Below, piece after piece: positions 1 to 8,277 of a stretch of DNA of 64,000 nucleotides (within the stretch, counting starts at the first letter, position 1; each line of letters begins with the position of its first letter). Both the position numbers and the translations under genes were made by a program. A model generated the notes under the pieces. The model worked only from the letters and a program-made list of their open reading frames with translations, was not told where the DNA came from and did no database searches. Source of the stretch: Rheinheimera soli (GTDB lineage Bacteria; Pseudomonadota; Gammaproteobacteria; Enterobacterales; Alteromonadaceae). Where the stretch lies: positions 62,001 through 126,000 of the forward strand of contig NZ_JAJOYU010000011.1 of NCBI RefSeq assembly GCF_021290985.1, given 5' to 3'.

Positions 1-2
1 CG

Positions 3-1151
3 TTTAGTATCAATGAAGATACGCAGATAGACGTTAAAATTAACAAAGACGTCTACACGTTTAGGTTCAATGATGGTGATCTTGATACGAACAATATTCT
101 CCGGGATGAAACATTTCTGAACGTCGAACTGCCTATTCCTTACGGCAAACGTTTCTCTGATTTCCCCTCCTTGGGCAGCATCGATATGACGCTGAGGGAG
201 AAGTACTTAAAAGGTGAGTATGAAGATGCACACGAACTTATAGCTTTCCTCCATTCCGTTTACAGGGATGAAAGAAAATTTCAGAATCTGAAACTCGTGA
301 ACATAAAGGGCGTGAACTACTATTTTCTGCCGCTTGATAATAACCGATATATACGCGAGGACTATTTCAGCTCAGGAGAGTTTTTTGTAATCAGTATTTT
401 CAAGATGATAACCTCCTCAAGTCGGCTTATCATCATAGATGAAATAGACGTATCCCTTGATTCCTCAGCGCAGGTTTCACTGATGAGTGCGATCAGGGAT
501 ATATGCATGGAAAGAGAAATAAAAATACTCTTTACCACGCACTCTCTCGCTATCATGAAAACTATCTATGAATACGGCACGCCAATTATCTATCTGAAGA
601 ACGAAAATGGTGCGGTCAGCCATAATCAGGTTTCATACAGCTTTATTCAACTGGAAATGTTCGGGTTCCAAGGGTACGACAAGTTTATCTTCACCGAAGA
701 TGTGACACTTGAGCACTATATCAAACATAAACTCTCCACTATAGAAACGAAGAACCGTGTCAAGGTCATTTATATTGGCGGCTGCGGCAACGTTGTTGAT
801 TTGATGAAGCGTAATTCAGCAACCGGTTTCATCTGCTCCTCCAAAGATGCGATAGCTGTTTTGGATGCTGATGCGAAAGCCCAATACGGCCAACGTGCGG
901 ACGTTATTATCAGCCCTTACGATGATATTGAGGATGAAATATTCAGGAAGTACAATGAAGAAAATGCGGTGCATAATCTTCCGGATGTCGCGCCAGAAAA
1001 TGCCAAATCTAAAGCCTACTGGAAAAAACTACAGGAAAATCGTAAAGAGCATAATCTGACCCGAGAGGACATTTTTACGATTCTGGAATGTGGTTTTGAA
1101 GCGAAAGTATCGGCTTTTTATCAGGAGCTCCATTCATTTATCAATCGTTAA
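3..1151 (+). CDS. OLD-like ATPase with TOPRIM-like nuclease domain, 5'-truncated by window edge
   Basis: The reading frame is open from base 3 with no stop, so the true start and the Walker A region lie to the left; the TTG at 171 is not a credible start. Visible in order: an ABC-type signature (FSSGEFF), Walker B with D-loop (LIIIDEIDVSLDSSAQ), a switch histidine (FTTHS), then a TOPRIM-like part with an acidic first motif (FIFTEDVTLEHYI), AVLDADA as the DxD motif, and a further acidic cluster (DDIEDEIF). This order fits OLD-family/AAA15 nucleases, which act in phage defence as single proteins or as Gabija or retron effectors. Codons ATA, AGG and AGA are frequent, unlike the CGT/ATT-rich genes that follow, which suggests horizontal acquisition. 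No partner (UvrD-like helicase, reverse transcriptase) is visible. The family call is fairly sure; the system is unknown. Confidence 0.7.
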   Translation, partial: FSINEDTQIDVKINKDVYTFRFNDGDLDTNNILRDETFLNVELPIPYGKRFSDFPSLGSIDMTLREKYLKGEYEDAHELIAFLHSVYRDERKFQNLKLVNIKGVNYYFLPLDNNRYIREDYFSSGEFFVISIFKMITSSSRLIIIDEIDVSLDSSAQVSLMSAIRDICMEREIKILFTTHSLAIMKTIYEYGTPIIYLKNENGAVSHNQVSYSFIQLEMFGFQGYDKFIFTEDVTLEHYIKHKLSTIETKNRVKVIYIGGCGNVVDLMKRNSATGFICSSKDAIAVLDADAKAQYGQRADVIISPYDDIEDEIFRKYNEENAVHNLPDVAPENAKSKAYWKKLQENRKEHNLTREDIFTILECGFEAKVSAFYQELHSFINR

Positions 1152-1332
1152 GTGCGTAAAGTAGCTCTGGCTCACCGCTGCATTTTCTGAAGCTTGGTGT
1201 TAGGGTAATCATTGCGTGTTTTACGAGAGTCGGCTTATTGCTCATAGCAGCCTGTCACAGAAGTGATAGAGTCCTGCCAATACCCTAGCGTCAGATGAAA
1301 TACCTATTCATCCTGTTCAAGCATGTCCCATA

Positions 1333-1926
1333 TCAGGCTTGCCAGAGGCGGTAAGCGAGTTGCCCAGCCACTTTTTCCTTTAACAATACCCAATCTGCCG
1401 GCAGTTGATCCAGCGCCAGTTCTTTTTCCGTTTCCAGATAAATCAAGGCGCCGGGCTTAAGCCAACCTTGTTCGACTAAAGACTGACAACAGGGCACTGC
1501 CATATTCTGGCGAAAAGGCGGGTCAATAAAAACGAGATCAAACTGACGCACAGCTGGCTTTTGCAGCCATGCCAAGGTATCTGTCTGTACCACCTCGGCT
1601 TCTGTACTGCCCAGGCTGGTTAGATGTTGTTTCAGTAAGCTGGCCGCTTTGGCTTCTTTTTCCAGTAACAGCACAAAATCAGCGTACCGCGATAAAGCCT
1701 CTAAACCCAAGCTGCCGCTGCCAGCGAAACAATCCAGCACAGTGCTTCCTGCTACATCTTGCATGAGCCAGTTGAACAATGTTTCTTTGACTCTGTCAGA
1801 AGTGGGTCTTAAACCTGCAGCATCCAGTACGGGTAAACGTCTGCCTTTCCAACGGCCACTGATCAGCCTGACGAAACCCGGTCCCTGATGTGTCGCAGTT
1901 GTGCTGCGGCCCTTTGCTGTTTTCAT
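1333..1926 (-). CDS. rsmD: 16S rRNA (guanine966-N2)-methyltransferase RsmD
   Basis: Makes m2G966 in 16S rRNA of the assembled 30S subunit with S-adenosylmethionine. The 197-residue protein has the SAM-binding motif DCFAGSGSLGLEALSR and the catalytic VFIDPPF (NPPF/DPPF type), as in the family, and the length is normal. The start is ATG at 1924-1926. It lies divergent from ftsY, a classical gammaproteobacterial arrangement, with only about 84 bases between the two starts, so their promoters are back to back. Identification is firm from motif and position. Confidence 0.95.
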   Translation of the reverse strand: MKTAKGRSTTATHQGPGFVRLISGRWKGRRLPVLDAAGLRPTSDRVKETLFNWLMQDVAGSTVLDCFAGSGSLGLEALSRYADFVLLLEKEAKAASLLKQHLTSLGSTEAEVVQTDTLAWLQKPAVRQFDLVFIDPPFRQNMAVPCCQSLVEQGWLKPGALIYLETEKELALDQLPADWVLLKEKVAGQLAYRLWQA

Positions 1927-2010
1927 TGAGTATTTTTGTCCTGCATCTTAAAGATGGTACTATATGGGTCAATTTTACCTTAGTTTTCGGATCTTCTGGC
2001 AGCGACCTTT

Positions 2011-3216
2011 ATGACAAAGCAAAATAAACTCTTCTCCTGGCTAGGTTTTGGTAAAAAAACAGAGGCTGCGGCTGCGGAAACTGCAACAGAGCAGCAGATC
2101 CAGCCAACAGAGCCACAGGTTACTCCTGTAGTTGAAGTCGTTCAGAAAACGGAAGCGACTGAAGCCACAGCAATTAGTGCGCCTGTTGAAGCTGCAGAAG
2201 TGGCACAAGTGCAAGCTGAAGCTGCTCAGGTTGAGGTTACTGCCTTAACTGCTATAGCTCCTGTGACTGAATTACAGCCACAACCTGCTGAACGTCCTGG
2301 CTTTTTTGCCCGTTTAAAACAAGGCTTAACGAAAACCAGCCAAAATTTAGGCAATGGTTTAGCCAGCCTGTTTTTAGGTAAAAAAATTGATGATGATTTA
2401 TACGAAGAATTAGAAACTCAGCTGTTAATGGCCGATGTGGGTGTAGATACCAGCCAGAAACTGATTAAACAACTGGTACAGCATGCCAATCGTAAGCAGT
2501 TAAAAGATGCCGATGCTTTATACGACAAGTTACAGCAAGAGATGGCGTTGTTACTGGATGATGTTGAACAACCACTGCAACTGAAAGGCGCTGATGGTCC
2601 TTTTGTCATTCTGATGGTAGGTGTCAATGGCGTAGGTAAAACCACCACTATTGGCAAAATGGCACAACAGTTTAAGCAACAAGGCAAGTCAGTGATGTTA
2701 GCCGCTGGTGATACCTTCAGAGCTGCTGCTGTCGAACAGTTACAGGTATGGGGTGAGCGTAATGCTATTCCTGTGATAGCCCAGCATAGTGGTGCCGACA
2801 GTGCATCGGTGATTTTTGATGCCTATCAGGCGGCTAAAGCCCGGGGTGTGGATGTATTAATTGCTGATACTGCGGGTCGTCTGCAAAACAAAGCTCACTT
2901 AATGGAAGAGCTGAAAAAAATTGTTCGTGTGATGAAAAAGATTGATGCCAATGCACCGCATGAAGTGATGCTGACGCTGGATGCTGGTACAGGCCAGAAC
3001 GCCTTAAGTCAGGCGCGGTTATTTAAAGAAGCTGTGGATATTAGTGGTATCAGCTTAACCAAGCTTGATGGTACTGCCAAAGGTGGCGTTATTTTTGCTA
3101 TTGCCGATCAGTTTAAATTACCTATTCGCTACATTGGTGTGGGTGAAGGAATAGATGACTTGCGGGTATTTGATAGTAAAGATTTTATTAAGGCATTGTT
3201 TGCCAGGGATCTCTGA
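2011..3216 (+). CDS. ftsY: Signal recognition particle receptor FtsY
   Basis: GTPase receptor that docks SRP-ribosome complexes at the inner membrane for co-translational insertion. The 401-residue protein starts with a long Ala/Glu/Gln-rich acidic A domain (about residues 10-95), followed by the NG domain: P-loop GVNGVGKTT near residue 204, DTFRAAAVEQL, DTAGRL near 285, TKLDGTAKGG near 350 and the closing GVGEGIDDLRVF. It opens the ftsY-ftsE-ftsX operon, with only two bases between its stop and ftsE. The A domain is low in complexity but typical of proteobacterial FtsY. Confidence 0.98.
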   Translation: MTKQNKLFSWLGFGKKTEAAAAETATEQQIQPTEPQVTPVVEVVQKTEATEATAISAPVEAAEVAQVQAEAAQVEVTALTAIAPVTELQPQPAERPGFFARLKQGLTKTSQNLGNGLASLFLGKKIDDDLYEELETQLLMADVGVDTSQKLIKQLVQHANRKQLKDADALYDKLQQEMALLLDDVEQPLQLKGADGPFVILMVGVNGVGKTTTIGKMAQQFKQQGKSVMLAAGDTFRAAAVEQLQVWGERNAIPVIAQHSGADSASVIFDAYQAAKARGVDVLIADTAGRLQNKAHLMEELKKIVRVMKKIDANAPHEVMLTLDAGTGQNALSQARLFKEAVDISGISLTKLDGTAKGGVIFAIADQFKLPIRYIGVGEGIDDLRVFDSKDFIKALFARDL

Positions 3217-3218
3217 TT

Positions 3219-3902
3219 ATGTTGCGTTTTGAGCAAGTCACAAAAAGTTATAGCGGTGGTTTTGTAGCGCTTGACAGGGTTAGTTTTCATCTGGAAAAAG
3301 GTGAGATGGCTTTTTTAACAGGGCACTCTGGCGCTGGTAAAAGTACCTTATTAAAACTGATCAGCCTGATTGAACGCCCAACCACAGGCAAAGTCTTTAT
3401 TAATGGTGTGGACTTAAGCCGGGTGAACAGAGGTCAGGTGCCTTATGTTCGCCGTGATATAGGCATGATTTTCCAGAACCATAAACTGCTGATGAACCAC
3501 AGTGTGTTTGATAATGTGGCTTTGCCTTTAGTGATCGAAGGCTTTAGTGGCAAAGACATGACCAAACGAGTGCATGCGGCTTTAGATAAAGTGGGGCTGT
3601 TGGATAAAGTGCGTTGCTTGCCTCACACCTTATCTGGTGGTGAACAGCAACGGGTTGGTATAGCCCGTGCTGTGGTGAACCGCCCACCTTTATTGTTAGC
3701 CGATGAACCCACAGGCAACCTGGACCCTGATTTATCCAAAGACATTATGAATGTGTTTGAAGCCTTTAATCAGGTGGGTGTGTCTGTGCTGATTGCCAGT
3801 CATGATTTAAGTTTATTGGCCCGGATGCGTTACCGTACCCTGACGCTTAAAAATGGCCGCATGATCAACGATGGCTTAACGTCCTATGGAGCCGATGAAT
3901 GA
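3219..3902 (+). CDS. ftsE: Cell division ATP-binding protein FtsE
   Basis: ATPase of the FtsEX complex, which sits at the divisome and uses ATP hydrolysis to activate periplasmic amidases through EnvC. The 227 residues carry Walker A (GHSGAGKST), Q-loop (FQNHKLL), signature [14 protein letters not shown], Walker [14 protein letters not shown] and the switch ASHD. It overlaps ftsX by four bases (ATGA), so the two are translationally coupled. Its periplasmic partner EnvC is also encoded in this window, at 8278-9441 on the other strand. Confidence 0.97.
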   Translation: MLRFEQVTKSYSGGFVALDRVSFHLEKGEMAFLTGHSGAGKSTLLKLISLIERPTTGKVFINGVDLSRVNRGQVPYVRRDIGMIFQNHKLLMNHSVFDNVALPLVIEGFSGKDMTKRVHAALDKVGLLDKVRCLPHTLSGGEQQRVGIARAVVNRPPLLLADEPTGNLDPDLSKDIMNVFEAFNQVGVSVLIASHDLSLLARMRYRTLTLKNGRMINDGLTSYGADE

Positions 3903-4879
3903 GTATTTTGTTTCAGGGCCGTGCCACAGGTGCCACTGCAGTAAAACAAAGTTTGTGGAACAGATTTGTGATGTTTTGGGTGCATCATATTCGTCAGGCC
4001 ATGACCAGCTTAGGTGAAATCTGGCTGACCCCTGCTTCTTCTCTATTAACAGTGGCCGTATTAGGGGTGAGTTTAACCTTACCTGTCACTTTGCATTTAA
4101 TGGTGAAAAATCTGCAGCAGGTTAGCAGCAGTATTGATCAGGCGGCGCAAATCAGTTTGTTTTTAAAAGCGGATACTAACGAAACCCAGATCGCTGAACT
4201 GATAGCATTATTGCAGGCTAATCCTGAAGTGGCAGATGTGCAGTTTATTGATAAAGGCCAGGCTCTGGCTGAATTTACTGCGGAGTCTGGTTTTGGTGAT
4301 GCGTTCAGTTATATCGAAGATAACCCTTTACCTCATGTCATGCTGGTCAGCCCAAAAAATACCTCAAGCGTCGCTGCTTCCGCTTTGCTTGAGACGTTAA
4401 AGCAAGAACGTTATGTCGAGCTGGCTAAACTGGATATTGGCTGGTTAGAACGGCTGGATGCTATTGTCAGTTTAGTGCGTCAGGTGGCTATGGCCGTGGC
4501 GTTATTGCTGATGGTGGCTGTGCTTCTGGTGGTGGGGAATACCATTCGACTGATGATCCTGACGAAAAAAGATGAAATAGAAGTCATGAAACTGGTCGGG
4601 GCTACCAATAGTTATATTCAACGTCCTTTTTTATATACCGGCATCTGGCTTGGTTTTTTTGGCGGCATCCTGACCTTTTTAATTGAAGAGGTGCTGCTGT
4701 GGTGGTTAAAACACGCTATTGCTGGCGTGACTCAGCTCTATGATAGTACTTTTAGTTTACAGCCGCTCAGTCTGGCTGAGTTAGGCTATTTATTGTTGGT
4801 TGCCGTAGGGCTGGGTTTTATTGGCTCACTTTTGGCGGTGCGTCGCAATATTAGTCAGATTGAAGCGACAGGGCTTTAA
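3899..4879 (+). CDS. ftsX: Cell division permease-like protein FtsX
   Basis: Inner-membrane partner of FtsE that transmits ATPase-driven conformational change to EnvC. The 326-residue protein has a cytoplasmic N-terminus, a first membrane segment near residues 45-70, a periplasmic loop that would bind EnvC, and three C-terminal hydrophobic segments (AMAVALLLMVAVLLVVG; a Gly/Phe-rich one; LGYLLLVAVGLGFIGSL). The start overlaps ftsE. It ends 12 bases from the convergent EAL-HDOD gene; there is no room for a terminator hairpin between them. Confidence 0.95.
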   Translation: MSILFQGRATGATAVKQSLWNRFVMFWVHHIRQAMTSLGEIWLTPASSLLTVAVLGVSLTLPVTLHLMVKNLQQVSSSIDQAAQISLFLKADTNETQIAELIALLQANPEVADVQFIDKGQALAEFTAESGFGDAFSYIEDNPLPHVMLVSPKNTSSVAASALLETLKQERYVELAKLDIGWLERLDAIVSLVRQVAMAVALLLMVAVLLVVGNTIRLMILTKKDEIEVMKLVGATNSYIQRPFLYTGIWLGFFGGILTFLIEEVLLWWLKHAIAGVTQLYDSTFSLQPLSLAELGYLLLVAVGLGFIGSLLAVRRNISQIEATGL

Positions 4880-4891
4880 TAGAAACTGGGG

Positions 4892-6112
4892 TTAATGCTG
4901 CTGCACTGTCAGCAAGCGTTGACCCCATTCTACTGCTTCAAAGTACACCAGATTTAAATCGACCGTCTCCGGCACCATACGGGAGGACAGATCAGTTTGT
5001 TGTTGCCACAAACCTTGCTCAAAAGTGCGTTCAACCTTCAGGTAATCTGCCAGTATTCCTTTATGTTCCAGCAAAGCCACTTTAATTTCTGGCAGCAGAG
5101 GCAACTGAGCTAACAGCTCTTCCAACGGCTGTTCCAGCAAAGCATCCACCAGAGAAAACAAACCTGTTAAAAACGCCGCGGGCGGATTCTCCTGATCTCC
5201 GCGGATATTGGCCAGCCGATCACAAAAGCGCGCCCTGATCAGCGACATCACTAATAGCTCATCCGATTGCCCTTCAGCCAGATTTGCCAGTGCCAGCAGG
5301 GAAATAAATTTTTTCAGTTCAGCTTCGCCCATATACACCATGGCATGTTTCAGCGAGCCAATAGATTGTTTGCGGGCATACTGGACGCTATTAATAAAGC
5401 GCAGCAGCTTGTAGGACATATCCAAATCACGTTCAACTATGGCTGCCAGCCCATCAAAATCCAGCCGTACCTTACTTGATTCACTGATGAGTGCCAGCAG
5501 ATTCAGTTTATTGCTGCCAAGTTGTTTATGTTTTAACATTTCCGGGCGGGCAAAAAAGTAGCCCTGATACAAATCAAAGCCAAGTTGTTTTAGTTGTTCG
5601 TATTCATCTGCAGTTTCCACTTTCTCTGCCAGTAAGGTCACAGGGTACTTAGCAATACGGCGCAGATATTTACTGATCTGCAGTATGTTAAACATCCTCA
5701 CGTCTACCTTAATAATGCTGACATAAGGTAAAAACACGTCCCACTTTGCATCAAAGTCATGATCGTCCAGCGCAAGGCGATAGCCCATTTTATGCAGCTC
5801 TTTGCACGCCGTCAGTAGCTCGTCGCTGATAGGCACGGTTTCCAGAATTTCAATCACCATACTGTTAGGATCAATAGAGGTGGGAAAGTGATGGATTAAG
5901 GTGTCAGCTGAAAAGTTAATAAAAGCTTGCTTGCCGCCAGTGATCTTTTCAACTCCCAACAACAAATGGTGCTGGGTGATGAGTTTAGAGGTGGCTTCGT
6001 CTGCATCAATATTTGGAAAGCAGTTGTCTACGCCATCCCGGAACAACAGTTCGTATCCTGTTACGGCTTTTTGGCGGTCAAAAATAGGCTGGCGCGCGAC
6101 ATAGCAATACAT
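4892..6112 (-). CDS. EAL-HDOD signalling protein (YuxH/CdgJ-like)
   Basis: A 406-residue soluble protein with an N-terminal EAL-type domain (about 1-200) and a C-terminal HDOD domain (about 200-390, LLALISESSKVRLDF to the helical LANLAE region). The EAL signature reads ELL (GYELLFRDG) and the DDFG loop reads DDHD, so it may bind c-di-GMP poorly or act as a protein-interaction module, although several acidic residues and the AEKVET and YQGYFF motifs remain. Homologues such as Vibrio CdgJ affect motility. It is monocistronic, convergent with ftsX and divergent from rpoH. The architecture is clear; the function is inferred. Confidence 0.85.
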   Translation of the reverse strand: MYCYVARQPIFDRQKAVTGYELLFRDGVDNCFPNIDADEATSKLITQHHLLLGVEKITGGKQAFINFSADTLIHHFPTSIDPNSMVIEILETVPISDELLTACKELHKMGYRLALDDHDFDAKWDVFLPYVSIIKVDVRMFNILQISKYLRRIAKYPVTLLAEKVETADEYEQLKQLGFDLYQGYFFARPEMLKHKQLGSNKLNLLALISESSKVRLDFDGLAAIVERDLDMSYKLLRFINSVQYARKQSIGSLKHAMVYMGEAELKKFISLLALANLAEGQSDELLVMSLIRARFCDRLANIRGDQENPPAAFLTGLFSLVDALLEQPLEELLAQLPLLPEIKVALLEHKGILADYLKVERTFEQGLWQQQTDLSSRMVPETVDLNLVYFEAVEWGQRLLTVQQH

Positions 6113-6204
6113 ATGGGTAGCCTTGAATTGTTATATTTTTATCATTAGAGCTGATCGCAAGTTCTAAATTTATCATATAAGAAAACCAAGCTGTTATATA
6201 TGAA

Positions 6205-6234
6205 TTGATATTATTAAAAAACAGGGCTTATACA
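6205..6234 (+). promoter_or_regulatory. Candidate sigma-70 promoter of rpoH
   Basis: TTGATA (6205-6210) and TATACA (6229-6234) are separated by 18 bases, about 90 bases before the rpoH start. A transcript starting near 6241 would carry the CIRCE element in its leader. Judged by eye against the consensus. Confidence 0.45.
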
Positions 6235-6263
6235 ATTCCGATCTTAAAAGATGGAAATTTCTT

Positions 6264-6290
6264 TTAGCACTCTCAGCTAAAGAGTGCTAA
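6264..6290 (+). promoter_or_regulatory. CIRCE operator (HrcA binding site) upstream of rpoH
   Basis: A perfect inverted repeat, TTAGCACTC (6264-6272), nine-base spacer, GAGTGCTAA (6282-6290). This is identical to the canonical CIRCE half-sites and spacing recognised by the heat-shock repressor HrcA. It ends 35 bases before the rpoH ATG and downstream of the candidate promoter, the usual CIRCE position. It implies that HrcA represses transcription of sigma-32. Confidence 0.93.
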
Positions 6291-6325
6291 GATTTGACCC
6301 AATCAAGCAAGTAAGGGGAAATTAC

Positions 6326-7180
6326 ATGACTCAGGCTTCACAAATGATGACTCTGACAGTGGCTGGAAGTGGCAGCCTTGAAGCTTACACTCATGCGGTA
6401 AGTACCATCCCTATGCTCACAGCAGAAGAAGAGCGTTCTTTAGCTGAAAAATTACAGCAAGACGGTGATTTAGAATCGGCTCGCGTGTTGATTATGTCTC
6501 ACCTGCGCTTTGTAGTGCACATTGCCCGCAGCTACTCAGGTTACGGTTTACCAATAAGCGATCTGATCCAAGAAGGCAATATTGGTCTGATGAAAGCCGT
6601 AAAACGTTTTGACCCTTCTGTTGGTGTGCGTTTAGTGTCTTTTGCAGTGCACTGGATCAAAGCTGAAATTCATGAGTTTGTGCTGAAAAATTGGCGTATT
6701 GTCAAAGTGGCAACGACCAAGGCGCAACGCAAGTTGTTCTTTAATCTGCGTAAAGCCAAAAAGCATTTAGGCTGGTTCAGTAAAGAAGAAGTGCAAAACG
6801 TAGCTGACTCTTTAGGAGTTCCTGTACACGAAGTGGTGGAAATGGAATCCCGTATGAGCAACTATGATATGCCTTTTGATGCATCTGATGATGAAGAAGA
6901 AAGCAATTACACTGCTCCGGTATTTTATTTGCAGGACAAAGAGTCTGATTTAGCCAACCGTATTGAAGAAGACCAGTGGGACAATGCCGCTGTGGATCGA
7001 CTGCAGGCTGCAGTAAGCACATTGGATGACCGCAGTCAGGACATTATCCGTGCCCGTTGGTTAGATGATCAGAAGCTGACGTTGCAGGAATTAGCCGACC
7101 GTTATCAGGTGTCTGCTGAGCGTGTGCGTCAGCTGGAGAAAAACGCGATGAAAAAACTGCAGGCTGCTATGGCTGCTTAA
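6326..7180 (+). CDS. rpoH: RNA polymerase heat-shock sigma factor RpoH (sigma-32)
   Basis: Directs transcription of heat-shock chaperones and proteases. The ATG at 6326 is preferred because it follows AAGGGGAA at proper spacing and gives 284 residues, the usual length; an upstream in-frame ATG at 6284 lies inside the CIRCE repeat. Region 2 is visible ([55 protein letters not shown]), then the RpoH box [10 protein letters not shown], and region 4 with the helix-turn-helix [20 protein letters not shown]. It follows ftsYEX as in E. coli but is separated by the EAL-HDOD gene. Regulation by HrcA is implied by the CIRCE element. Confidence 0.98.
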   Translation: MTQASQMMTLTVAGSGSLEAYTHAVSTIPMLTAEEERSLAEKLQQDGDLESARVLIMSHLRFVVHIARSYSGYGLPISDLIQEGNIGLMKAVKRFDPSVGVRLVSFAVHWIKAEIHEFVLKNWRIVKVATTKAQRKLFFNLRKAKKHLGWFSKEEVQNVADSLGVPVHEVVEMESRMSNYDMPFDASDDEEESNYTAPVFYLQDKESDLANRIEEDQWDNAAVDRLQAAVSTLDDRSQDIIRARWLDDQKLTLQELADRYQVSAERVRQLEKNAMKKLQAAMAA

Positions 7181-7196
7181 TGTTTTTTCTTAGAGT

Positions 7197-7223
7197 AAAA
7201 AGCCCTGACTTGTCAGGGCTTTT
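7197..7223. terminator. Bidirectional intrinsic terminator between rpoH and yibQ
   Basis: AAAGCCCTGAC pairs with GTCAGGGCTTTT, flanked by A and T runs, so it can serve both convergent genes. Confidence 0.85.
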
Positions 7224-7240
7224 GCGTTTCTGATGGTCCG

Positions 7241-8275
7241 TTATAAACTGCCACCTAACTGATAAAACGGCAGAGACCGGGCTGGTTTTTTAGCAGGCTC
7301 TGGTAATTCCCAAGGTTTTTGCATCAGCGGCTGAGTAGGTTTAATCCGGGGCAGAGTCATAGGGTTCAGCAGGGCAGGGATCTCCCATTGCACCTGGTAC
7401 ATGGTGATAATAGCTGCAGGATCATCAATGGCTGGGGTAAATACTGTTGTGGTTTCAGCACTCATTGGTTTTTTCTCTGCTTTTGCAAGCTGTACAGCTT
7501 GAATTGGATCCTGTTCTGGCAAGGATAAAGGCACATCTGCAGTTTGCGCTGCGGTGATAATGGCATAGTCGGCGGGTAACAAGCTGGAGAGTTTTACCAC
7601 TTCAATACCTTGGGCTGCCAAGTCAGGTAAATGTTTTTTCAAATACGCATAAGTTTCAGGATAAGGATGGCCTATAGCTATGGCGTATTGCTGCTGTTTT
7701 GCCAGCTTGATCATCAAGTTAAATTGTTTATCCAAAGCCTGATAAGAGCGGTCGTTATCCAGAAAAACCTGACGGGTTAACAGCGGGATTTGGTGTTTCT
7801 TAGCGTAAACACCAGCCTGGCTGCGGGCTGTGGTTTTACTGTCGAGGAAAAACAGCTGGCGTTTGGCAATATAAGCTAAAGTCCAGTCCATCACCTCAGT
7901 TTGCTCAGTAAAATAACCTCCCATATGGTTATTCATACCAATAGCATAAGGCACATCGGCAAAAGCGGCCTGAAGCTTGCTCTCTATTTGAGATCGGCTC
8001 ATTGTCACTTTAAGCGCATTTTTACTTAAATCAGCTCGGCGTGCAGATTCCATCGGCATATGCAAAATCACATCACGGCGCTGCTGATAGGCCGCTTTTG
8101 CTACCGCATTACTGTGGGTAGTATGAGGAATGACGGCAAAGGTTAAGTCATAAGGTAATTCCAGCAGCTTGTAGTCAAGCTTGTGGTAACCAATGTCGTC
8201 AATCACTATAGCCACTTTAGCGGCGATAGAGGGTAAGCTGCAAAGCGCAAAAGCTAAGCTGATCCAATACTTCAT
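7241..8275 (-). CDS. yibQ: Divergent polysaccharide deacetylase family protein (YibQ)
   Basis: A 344-residue exported protein with a signal peptide (LAFALCSLPSIAA) followed by a polysaccharide-deacetylase-like fold. Visible motifs are VAIVIDDIGYH near residue 22, HMPMES, NNHMGGYFT, FFLDSKTTA and IGHPYPETY, characteristic of the divergent deacetylase family (DUF610). The substrate is unknown; the constant location next to envC suggests a role in cell wall or septal peptidoglycan. Its start is three bases from the envC stop, so the two are cotranscribed. The C-terminal 100 residues are Pro-rich and poorly conserved. Confidence 0.88.
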   Translation of the reverse strand: MKYWISLAFALCSLPSIAAKVAIVIDDIGYHKLDYKLLELPYDLTFAVIPHTTHSNAVAKAAYQQRRDVILHMPMESARRADLSKNALKVTMSRSQIESKLQAAFADVPYAIGMNNHMGGYFTEQTEVMDWTLAYIAKRQLFFLDSKTTARSQAGVYAKKHQIPLLTRQVFLDNDRSYQALDKQFNLMIKLAKQQQYAIAIGHPYPETYAYLKKHLPDLAAQGIEVVKLSSLLPADYAIITAAQTADVPLSLPEQDPIQAVQLAKAEKKPMSAETTTVFTPAIDDPAAIITMYQVQWEIPALLNPMTLPRIKPTQPLMQKPWELPEPAKKPARSLPFYQLGGSL

Positions 8276-8277
8276 TA

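Noticed and set aside
1152-1332. Possible attachment site or terminator between the left-edge gene and rsmD.
   Set aside because: I saw no tRNA remnant, convincing inverted repeat or T-run hairpin in this 181-base stretch.
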